From positions 962,040 through 1,026,039 of the forward strand of contig JAMLIK010000002.1 of NCBI GenBank assembly GCA_023954195.1: 64,000 nt of DNA, given 5' to 3'. Source of the stretch: Xanthobacteraceae bacterium. GTDB taxonomy: Bacteria > Pseudomonadota > Alphaproteobacteria > Rhizobiales > Xanthobacteraceae. This document shows positions 37,702-45,436 of the stretch, one piece after another. Position 1 is the first letter of the stretch. Every line of letters begins with the position of its first letter. Under the pieces are notes generated by a model. It was not told where the DNA came from. It ran no database searches and was given only the letters and a program-made list of their open reading frames with translations. A program made the position numbers and the translations under genes.

Positions 37702-38163
37702 TCAGTCGATGGGAATTGCAGTCATCTGGCAACGCTCGACCAGTCGTTTCAGCAGCCGTTCGAGGCGCTTCCTTTCGTCGGCAGACAGGTGATCGAAAAA
37801 CTCGGCGTCGTTGCGATCGGCCAGTTCAGCCAAGTCCGGCACCAAATCCATTCCCCGTTTCGTCAGTGCGAGCGTCTGCGACCTTCCGTCCTCTGTGCTG
37901 GATCGCCGGACAATCAGCGACTTGGCAATCAGGCGGTCGGCCAGCTTCGTGATCGCCCCGCGTGTCATTCCGATCTCCGCCGCGAGGCGGCTAGGCGCTT
38001 TCGGGTCGCTGCCGTAGAGCGAGCGCATCACCACCCACTCGGCAACCGTGACGTCCTTGGCGGCAACCTTGGCGGCGAAGGCGTGCGAGACATGGTTGGA
38101 TACCGTTCGCAGCCAAAATCCAAGATGCTCTGTCAGCGGCGACACCGGCCGAGTCGACTTCAT
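37702..38163 (-). CDS. MarR family transcriptional regulator
   Basis: A 153-residue winged-helix repressor: SPLTEHLGFWLRTVSNHVSHAFAAKV, then WVVMRSLYGSDPKAPSRLAAEIGMTRGAITKLADRLIAKSLI and RRSSTEDGRSQTLALTKRG, the classic MarR recognition helix and wing. The start at 38163 has AGAGAGG five bases upstream; an ATG seven codons earlier is less likely. It is divergent from the DUF6790 gene, and a long palindrome between them is the probable operator. Ligand unknown; phenolic compounds are common for the family. Confidence 0.92.
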   Translation of the reverse strand: MKSTRPVSPLTEHLGFWLRTVSNHVSHAFAAKVAAKDVTVAEWVVMRSLYGSDPKAPSRLAAEIGMTRGAITKLADRLIAKSLIVRRSSTEDGRSQTLALTKRGMDLVPDLAELADRNDAEFFDHLSADERKRLERLLKRLVERCQMTAIPID

Positions 38164-38175
38164 CGGGGCCTCTCT

Positions 38176-38217
38176 AGTTGACAAGGAAACTATCGCGTAG
38201 TAGTTTCCAAGTCAACT
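38176..38217. promoter_or_regulatory. MarR operator palindrome
   Basis: Two 17-base arms AGTTGACAAGGAAACTA and TAGTTTCCAAGTCAACT, matching at 15 of 17 positions, are separated by TCGCGTAG. The dyad lies between the divergent MarR and DUF6790 starts. Its length and placement are as expected for a MarR dimer site covering both promoters. Confidence 0.75.
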
Positions 38218-38255
38218 ATCTTGTGGTGCTGACCTGACTCCGGGGAGTGCAAGAG

Positions 38256-38750
38256 ATGATCGGCGAGGCAATACGCGCGGTCCTGACCAACCTGCCGTTG
38301 ACCCTATTCGTTCTGGCCCTGCTCATACCAACCTTGCATGGCCCGCGAAGTGCCGACGCCTATCTCTCATGGTTGCTATTGCTTTCTGTAGGTGTCGACG
38401 GCCTCTGGGCAGGTCTCTTTCATATCTTCATGCCGCAAACAGCGGCACGCTTCATCGGCTGGCAGGTCAGCCCCTTCCAATTCGAGATGGGCGTCACTGA
38501 TATTGCCTTCGGCGTTACCGCGATTGCCGCCTTCTGGCGTTCGCTCGGCTACCAGGCTGCGATGGTGACCTTCATCAGTCTGCTCTATGCAGGTCTTGCC
38601 GCTGGGCATATCCGCCAAATTGTCGAAACCGGCAATTTTGCGCCAGGCAACGGTGGAGTGCTCCTCGCGTTGACGATCATTAAGCCCGTTCTGTTGATCT
38701 GGTTGCTCATGATTGCCCGCCATGCGCCTCAACGATCCAGATTGGTGTAA
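38256..38750 (+). CDS. DUF6790 family membrane protein
   Basis: A 164-residue polytopic protein with four to five membrane helices. The conserved core FIGWQVSPFQFEMGVTDIAFG and the distal GHIRQIVETGNFAPGNGGVLL match the DUF6790 pattern. The ATG at 38256 has GGGGAG upstream; the GTG at 38247 is an alternative. It is divergent from the MarR gene and is the likely main target of that repressor. Function unknown. Confidence 0.85.
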   Translation: MIGEAIRAVLTNLPLTLFVLALLIPTLHGPRSADAYLSWLLLLSVGVDGLWAGLFHIFMPQTAARFIGWQVSPFQFEMGVTDIAFGVTAIAAFWRSLGYQAAMVTFISLLYAGLAAGHIRQIVETGNFAPGNGGVLLALTIIKPVLLIWLLMIARHAPQRSRLV

Positions 38751-38997
38751 ACTAAGCATCCAGTCCGACGAACAGGACTATCGCGTGTCTCCCTTGCTTT
38801 CTTCGTAGGTAGTTCAGAACCTCTCTTGAGAGCGGTTGGGCGTCGCCCTTCGGGCCGGGCTCTATTCGCAGCCTGCGGCCGCTCACGAAGCCCCTCACGG
38901 GTCTTCGCCTTCGGTGACGATCCCCTGACGCAAGAGCGGCGGCGGACATTTCGCCCGGCAAAGCCCCGCTTCCACGAGGCGCGGCCGGTGGCCTGTC
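38751..38997. other. Gap with no supported gene
   Basis: 247 bases after the DUF6790 stop. It contains short hairpins (GGGCGTCGCCCTTCGGGC region near 38847-38870 and ACGAAGCCCCTCACGGGTCTTCG near 38885) and a GC-rich stretch that resembles the 3' flank of DUF736 genes read from the minus strand. No coding evidence. Confidence 0.4.
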
Positions 38998-39358
38998 CTA
39001 GTTGGCGGCGCAGCGGCGGGGGACAGATGGCAGCACCAGATCCTTGCCGTCACCCTCGACCACGCTCGCATCGCGTCGACCGGAGCGGGGAAGCTCGGAT
39101 CGTCCAGCTTGCCAAGGGAGAGCCAGCCATTGCCCTTGTCACATCAGCCTCCTTCTCCCACGCCGCACCAAACTCGGCGGTTCATCACGGCGAACATATG
39201 GGGCGGAAATCGGGGCCGTTTTCGCTCTCGCCCATTCACGGCCGGCACGAGGGACACCGACACGGAGGTTGACATTGAGCGCGAGGGGCTTGCCCGCGGC
39301 GGCGCCAGCGAAGCCGTTGCCGGTGCTTTCAGAGAAAGCGCTGATCGATTGCAGCCAT
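38998..39358 (-). pseudogene. DUF736 gene remnant, frameshifted and inverted
   Basis: Read on the minus strand, the region starts ATGGCTGCAATCG and then tracks a DUF736 gene: GSTGNGFAG-like, GESENGPDF-like, KLDDPSFPAP and a terminal AAN stop. No single frame survives: stops and shifts occur within the first 15 codons and again mid-gene. The 3' half is close in sequence to the DUF736 fragment at 44786-45063, including the bases after the stop (GGACAGGCCACCGG). It is a decayed paralogue in opposite orientation. Confidence 0.75.
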
Positions 39359-39651
39359 GACGCGATTTCCCGTCACTCTGCTGACCAAACCACGTCCACC
39401 ACGAACTCGATTTGTCAGGTCTGACCGAAGACCGGCGACGAAGCGCGTCGCCTCGATCTTAATCCCGCAACGTCCGCCGCCAGCTTTTTTCCGCCGCCTT
39501 CGGCTTTGCATCGCGAAAGACAAAAAAGCTGTCGCCGGCCGCCCTCCACTTCGTTCCGGCCCCAAGGGGTGCGGGCCGATCGTCCCCGGTCCTGTCGACC
39601 TTCATCGAGATCGCGATGGTCGCGGTCCGATCAACAGAAGGAAATCGCATC
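39359..39651. other. Leader region of the interrupted DUF736 gene
   Basis: 293 bases with no gene. A 10-bp inverted repeat CAGCTTTTTT/AAAAAAGCTG spans 39480-39531 and encloses a small CCGCCGCCTTCGGC hairpin. The region ends in AGAAGGAAATCGCATC, the ribosome site of the DUF736 start at 39652. Confidence 0.5.
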
Positions 39652-39689
39652 ATGGCTACAATCGGCACTTTCTCGCGCACCGGCAACGG
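39652..39689 (+). pseudogene. 5' fragment of a DUF736 gene, split by the insertion
   Basis: ATG 39652 encodes MATIGTFSRTGNG, the standard DUF736 N-terminus, with AGAAGGAAATC upstream. The reading frame ends where CTTAGGTCA begins at 39690. The best-fitting remainder is at 44786-45063, beyond the insertion, where coding resumes at the matching codon after a repeated ACGG. Confidence 0.8.
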
Positions 39690-39698
39690 CTTAGGTCA

Positions 39699-40029
39699 TG
39701 TGCTGAGAAGTGTCCTTTAGCGCCACCGTCGGAGAGCCTGGCACGCAGACGTCCGGGTCAAGCGTTCCCGCAGCGTAGCGAGGACAACGCTTGACGCGGC
39801 GGCGACACCACAAGCTATTTGATGGGGTGCAGGCGAAGTCCTGCACCCCTGCCACGTGGCGAACGGGAGAGCGCGAGGGGAACCCCTCGCATCGCAAAGA
39901 AGACTCGCGCCGAAGGCGCTCCGATTATCTTTTGTTTGTGTACCGTCATCTCTGTCATCGACGTCGTGAGTACTGGAACGGTATCGATGTCACCTTGCAC
40001 CTCCGGGTGCTTTGTCACCGGAGAGCAGG
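39699..40029. other. Left end of the insertion before the first recombinase
   Basis: 331 bases without a gene. It contains GTGTCCTTTAGCG near the end and a strong hairpin GGGGTGCAGG/CCTGCACCCC at about 39825-39850. It probably holds recombinase-binding sites and the promoter for the recombinase pair. Confidence 0.4.
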
Positions 40030-41182
40030 ATGGTTTCGATTGTACGGGCAGTGCCCGGTGTTGACGGGATTCCAGCAGGCTTTCCCATTTCTGCTCGATG
40101 CGCAGATGTCGATTGTCGAGCCTGCGTTAGCTATCTGATCGAACTCGCGACCATTCCCGGCCGCTCGCATGCGATGGAGACGTTGAGGACGTATAGCGAG
40201 CACCTGCACGACTGGTTCGACAGCCTGGGCAAAGTGAGCTGGACTGGCACCTCGCCGATGAGGGAACGATCGCGGCCTACCGCAACCGGATGCTGGCCGC
40301 GCCGAGCTCCCCATACGGGCTACTCATGCTCGGTCCACCGTGAACGATCGTATCCGGACGGTCTGCCGCTTTTATTCTTGGGCGCATCGGCGCGGTCTGA
40401 TCGAGGCAGTGCCCTTCGACTATGTTGAGGTGTCGCTTCGCTCAGTGCGTCGTCAGGGCATGCTGGCGCATCTGGATCACCGGCCTGCGACCGTGATGGC
40501 GAACATTTTGACTGTTTCCGAGGTTGAACGTCTGCCGCGACCGCTGCGCGTCGATCAGCTCCAATCCCTGTTTCGGCATCTTCCGTCACCCTATGACCTG
40601 ATCGCCGAGTGGGCTTTGGCCACCGGCATGCGCCGCAAGGAACTGTGCGGCTTGCAGCTACATCAGGTGCCGGATGTCGCTCACCTGGACATCGACGAAG
40701 ACCCGCTTATCGAAGTGCCGCTGACCGTTACCAAGGGCGATCGGCCGCGCACTGTCTATCCGCCGCTGCGGCTGATCGACCGGACCCACTGGTATGCTGG
40801 AGAGCGGCGCGCAGCGCTGGTGAAGCACCGACGCAGAACACGCGCCGGTTATCGGCTGTCATCGGCGCTGTTCCTCAACAGCAACGGCCCGAGTGTCGAA
40901 AGCGAGGTTTTCCGCCGCGTTCGGCGCGGCCTTCAGTCGGCAGAGCTGACAGGATCGGGCCATTGGTTGCGGCATACATTCGCTATGACCATGCTCGTGC
41001 GCCTGCAGAAGCAGGCGGCGACAACACCAGATCTCAATCCGCTCAAGATCGTGCGAGGTCCGCTCGGACACGCCTCGATTCAGTCGACGGCAATCTATCT
41101 GCGCTGCGTCGAGCTTCATGCCGACACGCTCGCCGAGAGCCTGGCCTATCTACGGTGGTTGGTGCCTCATGGCCGGGCGTAA
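40030..41182 (+). pseudogene. Tyrosine recombinase (first of pair), frameshifted
   Basis: Homology starts at ATG 40030 (MVSIVRAVPGVDGIPAG) with GGAGAGCAGG upstream. The N-terminal SAM-like region shifts frame at about 40085-40130 and 40235-40330: single-base losses can be inferred where GGGCAAAGTGAG should read a Gln-Ser-Glu codon run. From 40340 one frame of 280 residues carries the whole catalytic domain: Arg in ATGMRRKELCGL, Lys in VTKGDRPRTV, HxxR in HWLRHTFA and GHASIQSTAIYLR. The catalytic half could still be translated, but the DNA-binding half is broken. Confidence 0.75.
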
Positions 41183-41942
41183 AAGGACGTCGATCAATCG
41201 GCGTATTACAATTGCGCCGCCGGAGAATGCGGCAACGGACCTCATCACCGATAAGGTTATCTTCACCGATGCCTGGGGTCGGCCAATCCAACGGTTCGAC
41301 CCCGAGCAGCTTTCCGGTCTGCCTGCCGATCTGCGCGGGCTCCTGGTCCAAGCGTTCCGGGAGCATGGCGTCGGCCAAACGCCGGCGACCCGCCGAACGA
41401 CGTGGGGAGCGATCCTCCGCTTTGCCCGCTACGTCGTCGACGATGGCACGATCAAGAGAGCCGGCGATGTCGATACCGCCGCGCTCGGCCGCTACGTGCT
41501 CTGGCTCGGGACACAGGCGGCCTCCGCGCGCCGCGCGGGGCGCATGCCACGGCCTTTAGTTTGCTTCGGCCGCTGCTGTCTTGGTGCCAGCAATCGACCC
41601 GGCGCGCTGCCGCGTGATCTTGAGATTCCCTGGAATCCGTTTCCCGGCAGGCGAATGCATCAGCAACCGCGCCGGCGGCTGCCACCCGATCAGATTAAGG
41701 CGATCCTGAGCGCCTGCTACGAAGAGATCGATGAGGTCTGGGCTCGGTTTCAGCATGGGCAGGATGTCATCCGGCGCACCGAGCTTCCGCCCAAGATACT
41801 GCGCGGTCAGGGACTCGATCGATGGATATGGCGGATCAGCCGCATCGAGGACGGTCGCATGCCCGACAGGGCTGTTCTCGAAGAGCACGGGATCAAGTCC
41901 GCCACGCTCGTGAAGTCTTGGGTGTTATTCGGCCTGCAATAG
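41169..41942 (+). pseudogene. Tyrosine recombinase (second of pair), truncated by IS21
   Basis: Starts at ATG 41169, overlapping the first recombinase stop. The 257 visible residues cover an N-terminal arm and SAM-like domain (RGLLVQAFREHGVGQTPATRRTTWGAILRFARYVVDDG) but none of the catalytic RKHRH residues. Residues about 125-150 look frame-shifted and restored (41540-41610). The frame ends at the left tip of the IS21 element, where a much longer protein would be expected, so the catalytic part is lost. It resembles the large second recombinase of Tn554/RIT-type elements. Confidence 0.65.
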
Positions 41943-44366
41943 TGACCCCCTGAGCCGGGGGATCGGCGTCCAAAATTGACCCCCTATAGATTGGCTGTTG
42001 CGCTGCCTGCTTTGTCATGAAGCAGGTGGTCGGGGATGCTGATCGTGGAGACGATTGCGCGGATACGGCGCGAGCACTTCATCAAGGGCAAGACGATCAA
42101 GGAGATCGCCCGTGACCTGAAGGTGTCGCGGAACACGGTCCGGAAGGTGCTGAGATCCGGAGAGACTTCGTTCGAGTATGAGCGTCAGGTGCAGCCGCGG
42201 CCCAAGCTTGGACGATGGGCGGCGGAACTCGATGAACTGCTGGCGGCGAACGCAGCCAAATCCGCGCGCGAACAACTGACGCTGATCCGGATCTTCGAAG
42301 AGTTGCGCGGACGCGGCTATGACGGCGGCTACGATGCCGTGCGGCGTTACGCCAGGCGCTGGAGCAAGGAGCGCGGGCAATCGACGGCGGCGGCCTATGT
42401 CCCGCTGAGTTTGCGCCAGGAGAAGCCTATCAGTTCGACTGGAGCCACGAGATCGTTCTCCTCAACGGCGTGACGGTACTCGTGAAGGTCGCCCACGTCC
42501 GGCTGTGTCATAGCCGCATGCTGTTCGTGCGCGCCTATCCGCGCGAGACGCAGGAGATGGTGTTCGACGCCCACGACCGGGCGTTCGCACTGTTCAAGGG
42601 CACCTGCAGTCGCGGCATCTACGACAACATGAAGACGGCGGTGGAGACGATCTTCGTCGGCAAGGATCGCCGCTACAATCGCCGCTTCCTGCAGATGTGC
42701 AGCCACTATCTCGTCGACCCGGTCGCCTGCACGCCGGCGTCGGGCTGGGAGAAGGGCCAGGTGGAGAACCAGGTCGGGTTGGTCCGGGAACGCTTCTTCA
42801 CGCCGCGGCTGCGGTTCAAAAAGCTGGACGAACTCAACGCCTGGCTGCTCGACAAATGCATCGCCTACGCCAAGGCGCATCGGCATCCGGAGCTGTCCGA
42901 TCAGACGATCTGGGATGTGTTCGAAGCCGAACGGCCGAAGCTCGTTCCCTATGCCGGTCGGTTCGACGGATCCCATGCAGGCCGGCATCGGTCTCCAAAA
43001 CCTGCCTGGTGCGCTTCGACAATAACAAATACTCGGTCGCAGCCAGCGCCGTCGGACGTCCGGTCGAGGTTCAAGCCTATGCCGACCGTATCGTCATCCG
43101 TCAGGATGGACGGATCGTTGCGGAGCATCCGCGGTCGTTCGGACGCGGCGACGACCTACGATCCCTGGCACTACGTGCCGGTGCTCGCGCGCAAACCCGC
43201 CTTGCGTAACGGCGCACCCTTCAAGGACTGGTGCTGCCGGCCGCGATCGAACGGATCCGGCGTAGGTCGCCAGCACCGACGACGGCAATCGACAGATGGT
43301 CGACATCCTCAATGCGGTGCTGACTGACGGTTTGTCGGCGGTCGAAGCCGCCTGCGCCGAGGCGCTTGGTCACGGCGTCCATTCCGCTGACGTCGTTCTC
43401 AACATCCTGGCTCGCCAACGCGAACCCGCTGCACCGGCCAACATCATGACGCCGGCGGCACTGACGCTCCGCCATGCGCCGATCGCCGATTGCGCCCGCT
43501 ACGACAACCTCCGGAGGACCATCTGATGGAACGAACCCAAATCTTCGACCTCATGGGCGAGCTCAAACTCTACGGCATGAGGGCTGCCTTCGACGAGATC
43601 ATGGCGACGGCCGTCAAGCGCCAGCACGAACCTCAGCGCATCGTCGGCGACCTGCTCAGCGCCGAGATCAACGAGAAGCAGGCGCGGTCGATCAAGTACC
43701 AGCTCACCATCGCCAAGCTGCCGTTGGCCAAGGATCTCGACGACTTCAGTTCGAAGGCACGCCGATCAATCAGACGCTCGTCAACGATCTCGCCGTCGGC
43801 GGCTCATCGCCCAGCAGCGCAACGTCGTGCTCGTCGGCGGCACCGGCACGGGCAAACCCACCTGGCCATCGCAATCGCCAGAAGCTGCATCCGATCCGGC
43901 CCGCGGTCGCTTCTACAACGTGGTCGACCTCGTCAACCGCCTCGAGATCGAGACCCGTAACGGACGTCAGGGCCGGCTTGCCGAACATCTGACCCGGATG
44001 GACTTCATCGTGCTGGACGAACTCGGATATCTGCCCTTCGCCCAATCCGGCGGCCAGCTTCTGTTCCATCTCGTCAGTCGGCTCTATGAGCGCGCTTCCG
44101 TCATCGTCACTACCAATCTCGCCTTCGGCGAATGGCCCAGCGTGTTCGGCGACGCCAAGATGACCACCGCGCTGCTCGATCGGTTGACCCACCACTGCGA
44201 CATCGTCGAGACCGGCAACGACAGCTGGCGCTTCAAAAGCCGCGACGACGATCACGCCGCCCGCGCTCGTCTCGTCTCCGCAATCCCGGCCAGCTCCGAC
44301 GAGTCGAGCGCTACCCTCAAATCACGCCGCGCGAAGGGGTCAAAATTGGACGCCGATACGGGGTCA
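41943..44366 (+). mobile_element. IS21 family insertion sequence (degenerate)
   Basis: The left end is TGACCCC with an internal ATCGGCGTCCAAAATTGACCCC. The right end is its inverted form, GGGGTCAAAATTGGACGCC to GGGGTCA at 44366. The multiple terminal repeats and TG...CA tips fit IS21. It is about 2.4 kb with istA and istB in the usual order. Both genes carry several single-base frameshifts. It interrupts the second recombinase at its left; its right flank is a DUF736 fragment, so a deletion probably accompanied it. Confidence 0.85.
42036..43525 (+). pseudogene. istA: IS21 transposase IstA, frameshifted
   Basis: The N-terminal helix-turn-helix is intact (RREHFIKGKTIKEIARDLKVSRNTVRKVLR). The DDE domain follows in pieces: VKVAHVRLCHSRMLFVRAYPRETQEMV to GWEKGQVENQVGLVRERFF, then VRFDNNKYSVAASAVGRPVEVQAYADR. 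Frames break near 42411, 42980, 43166, 43231 and 43265, each explained by loss of one base. The final segment (QMVDILNAVLTDGLSAVEAACAEAL to DNLRRTI) is in frame. It is non-functional as written. Confidence 0.88.
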
Positions 44367-44375
44367 AATTTGTAA
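43526..44375 (+). pseudogene. istB: IS21 helper ATPase IstB, frameshifted
   Basis: Starts [39 protein letters not shown], typical IstB. Frames break near 43747, 43805, 43855 and 43897. The Walker A region should read [14 protein letters not shown] but is split at GGCAAACCCACC. The C-terminal part is intact ([43 protein letters not shown]). The stop lies nine bases beyond the inferred right tip of the IS. It is non-functional as written. Confidence 0.88.
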
Positions 44376-44386
44376 GCCGATTGACA

Positions 44387-44650
44387 GACGGTTCGTTCGC
44401 CGGAGTCATCAAGACCCTTAACCTCAGCGTCAAGGCTCGTCTCGTCGTCGCCGAGAAGGACAGCGAGAAGTCGCCCGACCTCCGCGCGCTCGTCGGCAAC
44501 ATCGAGATCGGGGCTGCCTGGAAGAAGGTCGCCAAGGAGACGGGCCGGGAGTACCACTCCCTCAAGCTCGACGATCCGAGCTTCCCCGCTCCGATCTACG
44601 CGAGCCTCGTGGAGAACGAAGACGGCTACGCTCTCATCTGGTCGCGCTGA
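44387..44650 (+). pseudogene. DUF736 3' fragment lying inside the insertion
   Basis: Coding resumes at DGSFAGVIKTLNLSVKARLVVAEKDSEKSPD, then EIGAAWKKVAKETGREYHSLKLDDPSFPAPIYASLVENEDGYALIWSR. This is DUF736 from its twelfth codon onward, without a start. The break falls at ACGGTTCG, the same codon position at which the other DUF736 gene is broken. It may be the true 3' partner of the 39652 start, or a passenger captured from another copy. A GCGGCGC/GCGCCGC hairpin follows the stop. Confidence 0.7.
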
Positions 44651-44668
44651 ACGGCCAACCATCGGACG

Positions 44669-44694
44669 CGGCGCTCCAATCGGGGCGCCGCGAT
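44669..44694 (+). terminator. Hairpin after the DUF736 fragment
   Basis: GCGGCGCTCC/GGGGCGCCGC with loop AATC, about 20 bases after the stop codon. It lacks a T-run. It is in the same place as the hairpin after the next DUF736 fragment. Confidence 0.5.
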
Positions 44695-44785
44695 CGCGCT
44701 AAAGGACATTTGAAGTGTCCTCCAGCAAATAACGAAGCAAACGCCGATGCTTCGTTTCAAAAGGACAGTTGACGACTGACCTAAG

Positions 44786-45063
44786 ACGGTTTCACTGGCT
44801 CGGTCAAGACCCTCACGCTCAATGTCAAGTCGGTGAAGTTCGTGCCGACCGAGGGCGAGAGCGAAAACGGCCCCGACTTCCGCGTGTTCGCCGGAACCAC
44901 CGAGTTCGGTGCGGCGTGGAAGAAGAAGTCGGACAAGGGCAACGACTACCTCTCGGTCAAGCTGGACGATCCGAGCTTCCCCGCTCCGATCTATTCGAGC
45001 CTGGTCGAGGGCGACGGCAAGGAGCTGCCGCTGATCTGGTCGCGCCGCCGCGCCGCCAACTAG
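44786..45063 (+). pseudogene. 3' part of the DUF736 gene split by the insertion
   Basis: Coding from GFTGSVKTLTLNVKSVKFVPTEGESENGPDFRVF to FGAAWKKKSDKGNDYLSVKLDDPSFPAPIYSSLVEGDGKELPLIWSRRRAAN is a complete DUF736 protein minus its first dozen residues. It joins well to the MATIGTFSRTGNG start at 39652 across the 5.1-kb insertion, with ACGG duplicated. Without a start codon and ribosome site of its own it is probably silent; a GTG at 44833 is a weak internal alternative. Confidence 0.75.
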
Positions 45064-45079
45064 GACAGGCCACCGGCCG

Positions 45080-45099
45080 AGCCCCGCGAAAGCGGGGCT
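45080..45099 (+). terminator. Terminator-like hairpin after DUF736
   Basis: AGCCCCGC/GCGGGGCT around GAAA, 17 bases after the stop codon. The tetraloop and GC stem make a stable hairpin; the T-run is poor. Confidence 0.55.
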
Positions 45100-45164
45100 T
45101 CGCCATGCTCATGTCCGCCACCGCCCAAGAAAGAAGATACGGTGAGCTGCGCTCCCGTTGTCCT

Positions 45165-45436
45165 GATCGGCGGCGGCTGAAGCCTTGCCGATCGGAGTGG
45201 GGAGCCAAGGGGTCTTACCCCTTGCTCCCCGCAAATGCCGCCTGTTGCGGGGCAGGGCCGCAGTCTCGCAAAGCGGACGATCATCACGACCGCTTCACGG
45301 TCGTCATCCGCTCCGCTCGACCCGCAGCCCGGCCCCGCGCGCCGGCATGTGCCCCCTCCATCCCCGCGCGCTCTCGCGCCCCCGGAAGGCATGTCGGGGG
45401 ACATGCCTTCGGCATTAAACGGGAAAGGACAGGACA
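45165..45436 (+). ncRNA. Structured 5' leader of the DUF932 gene (twin of 32523-32797)
   Basis: Aligns with the parB leader from GATCGGCGGCGGCT to the start codon. Stem I at 45199-45230 pairs GGGGAGC-AAGGGG with CCCCTT-GCTCCCC with one bulged C. Stem II at 45385-45410 pairs GAAGGCATGTC with GACATGCCTTC around GGGG. Relative to the twin, stem II has two paired changes (G-C to A-T and G-C to T-A). An extra stem ACGACCG/CGGTCGT at 45278-45297 is found only here. The ribosome site AAAGGACAGGACA follows stem II. Confidence 0.6.

Larger units (their letters stand above)
39690..44785. mobile_element. Tyrosine-recombinase transposon-like insertion with CTTAGGTCA ends
   Basis: A 5,096-base insertion whose ends are perfect 9-bp inverted repeats, CTTAGGTCA (39690-39698) and TGACCTAAG (44777-44785), flanked by ACGG on both sides (39686-39689 and 44786-44789). 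Both ends carry further GTGTCCT/AGGACA motifs. Inside are two tandem overlapping tyrosine recombinase genes at the left, a nested IS21-type element and a DUF736 3' fragment. Paired large recombinases recall Tn554-type or RIT elements; family placement is not certain. All internal genes are damaged. Confidence 0.65.
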
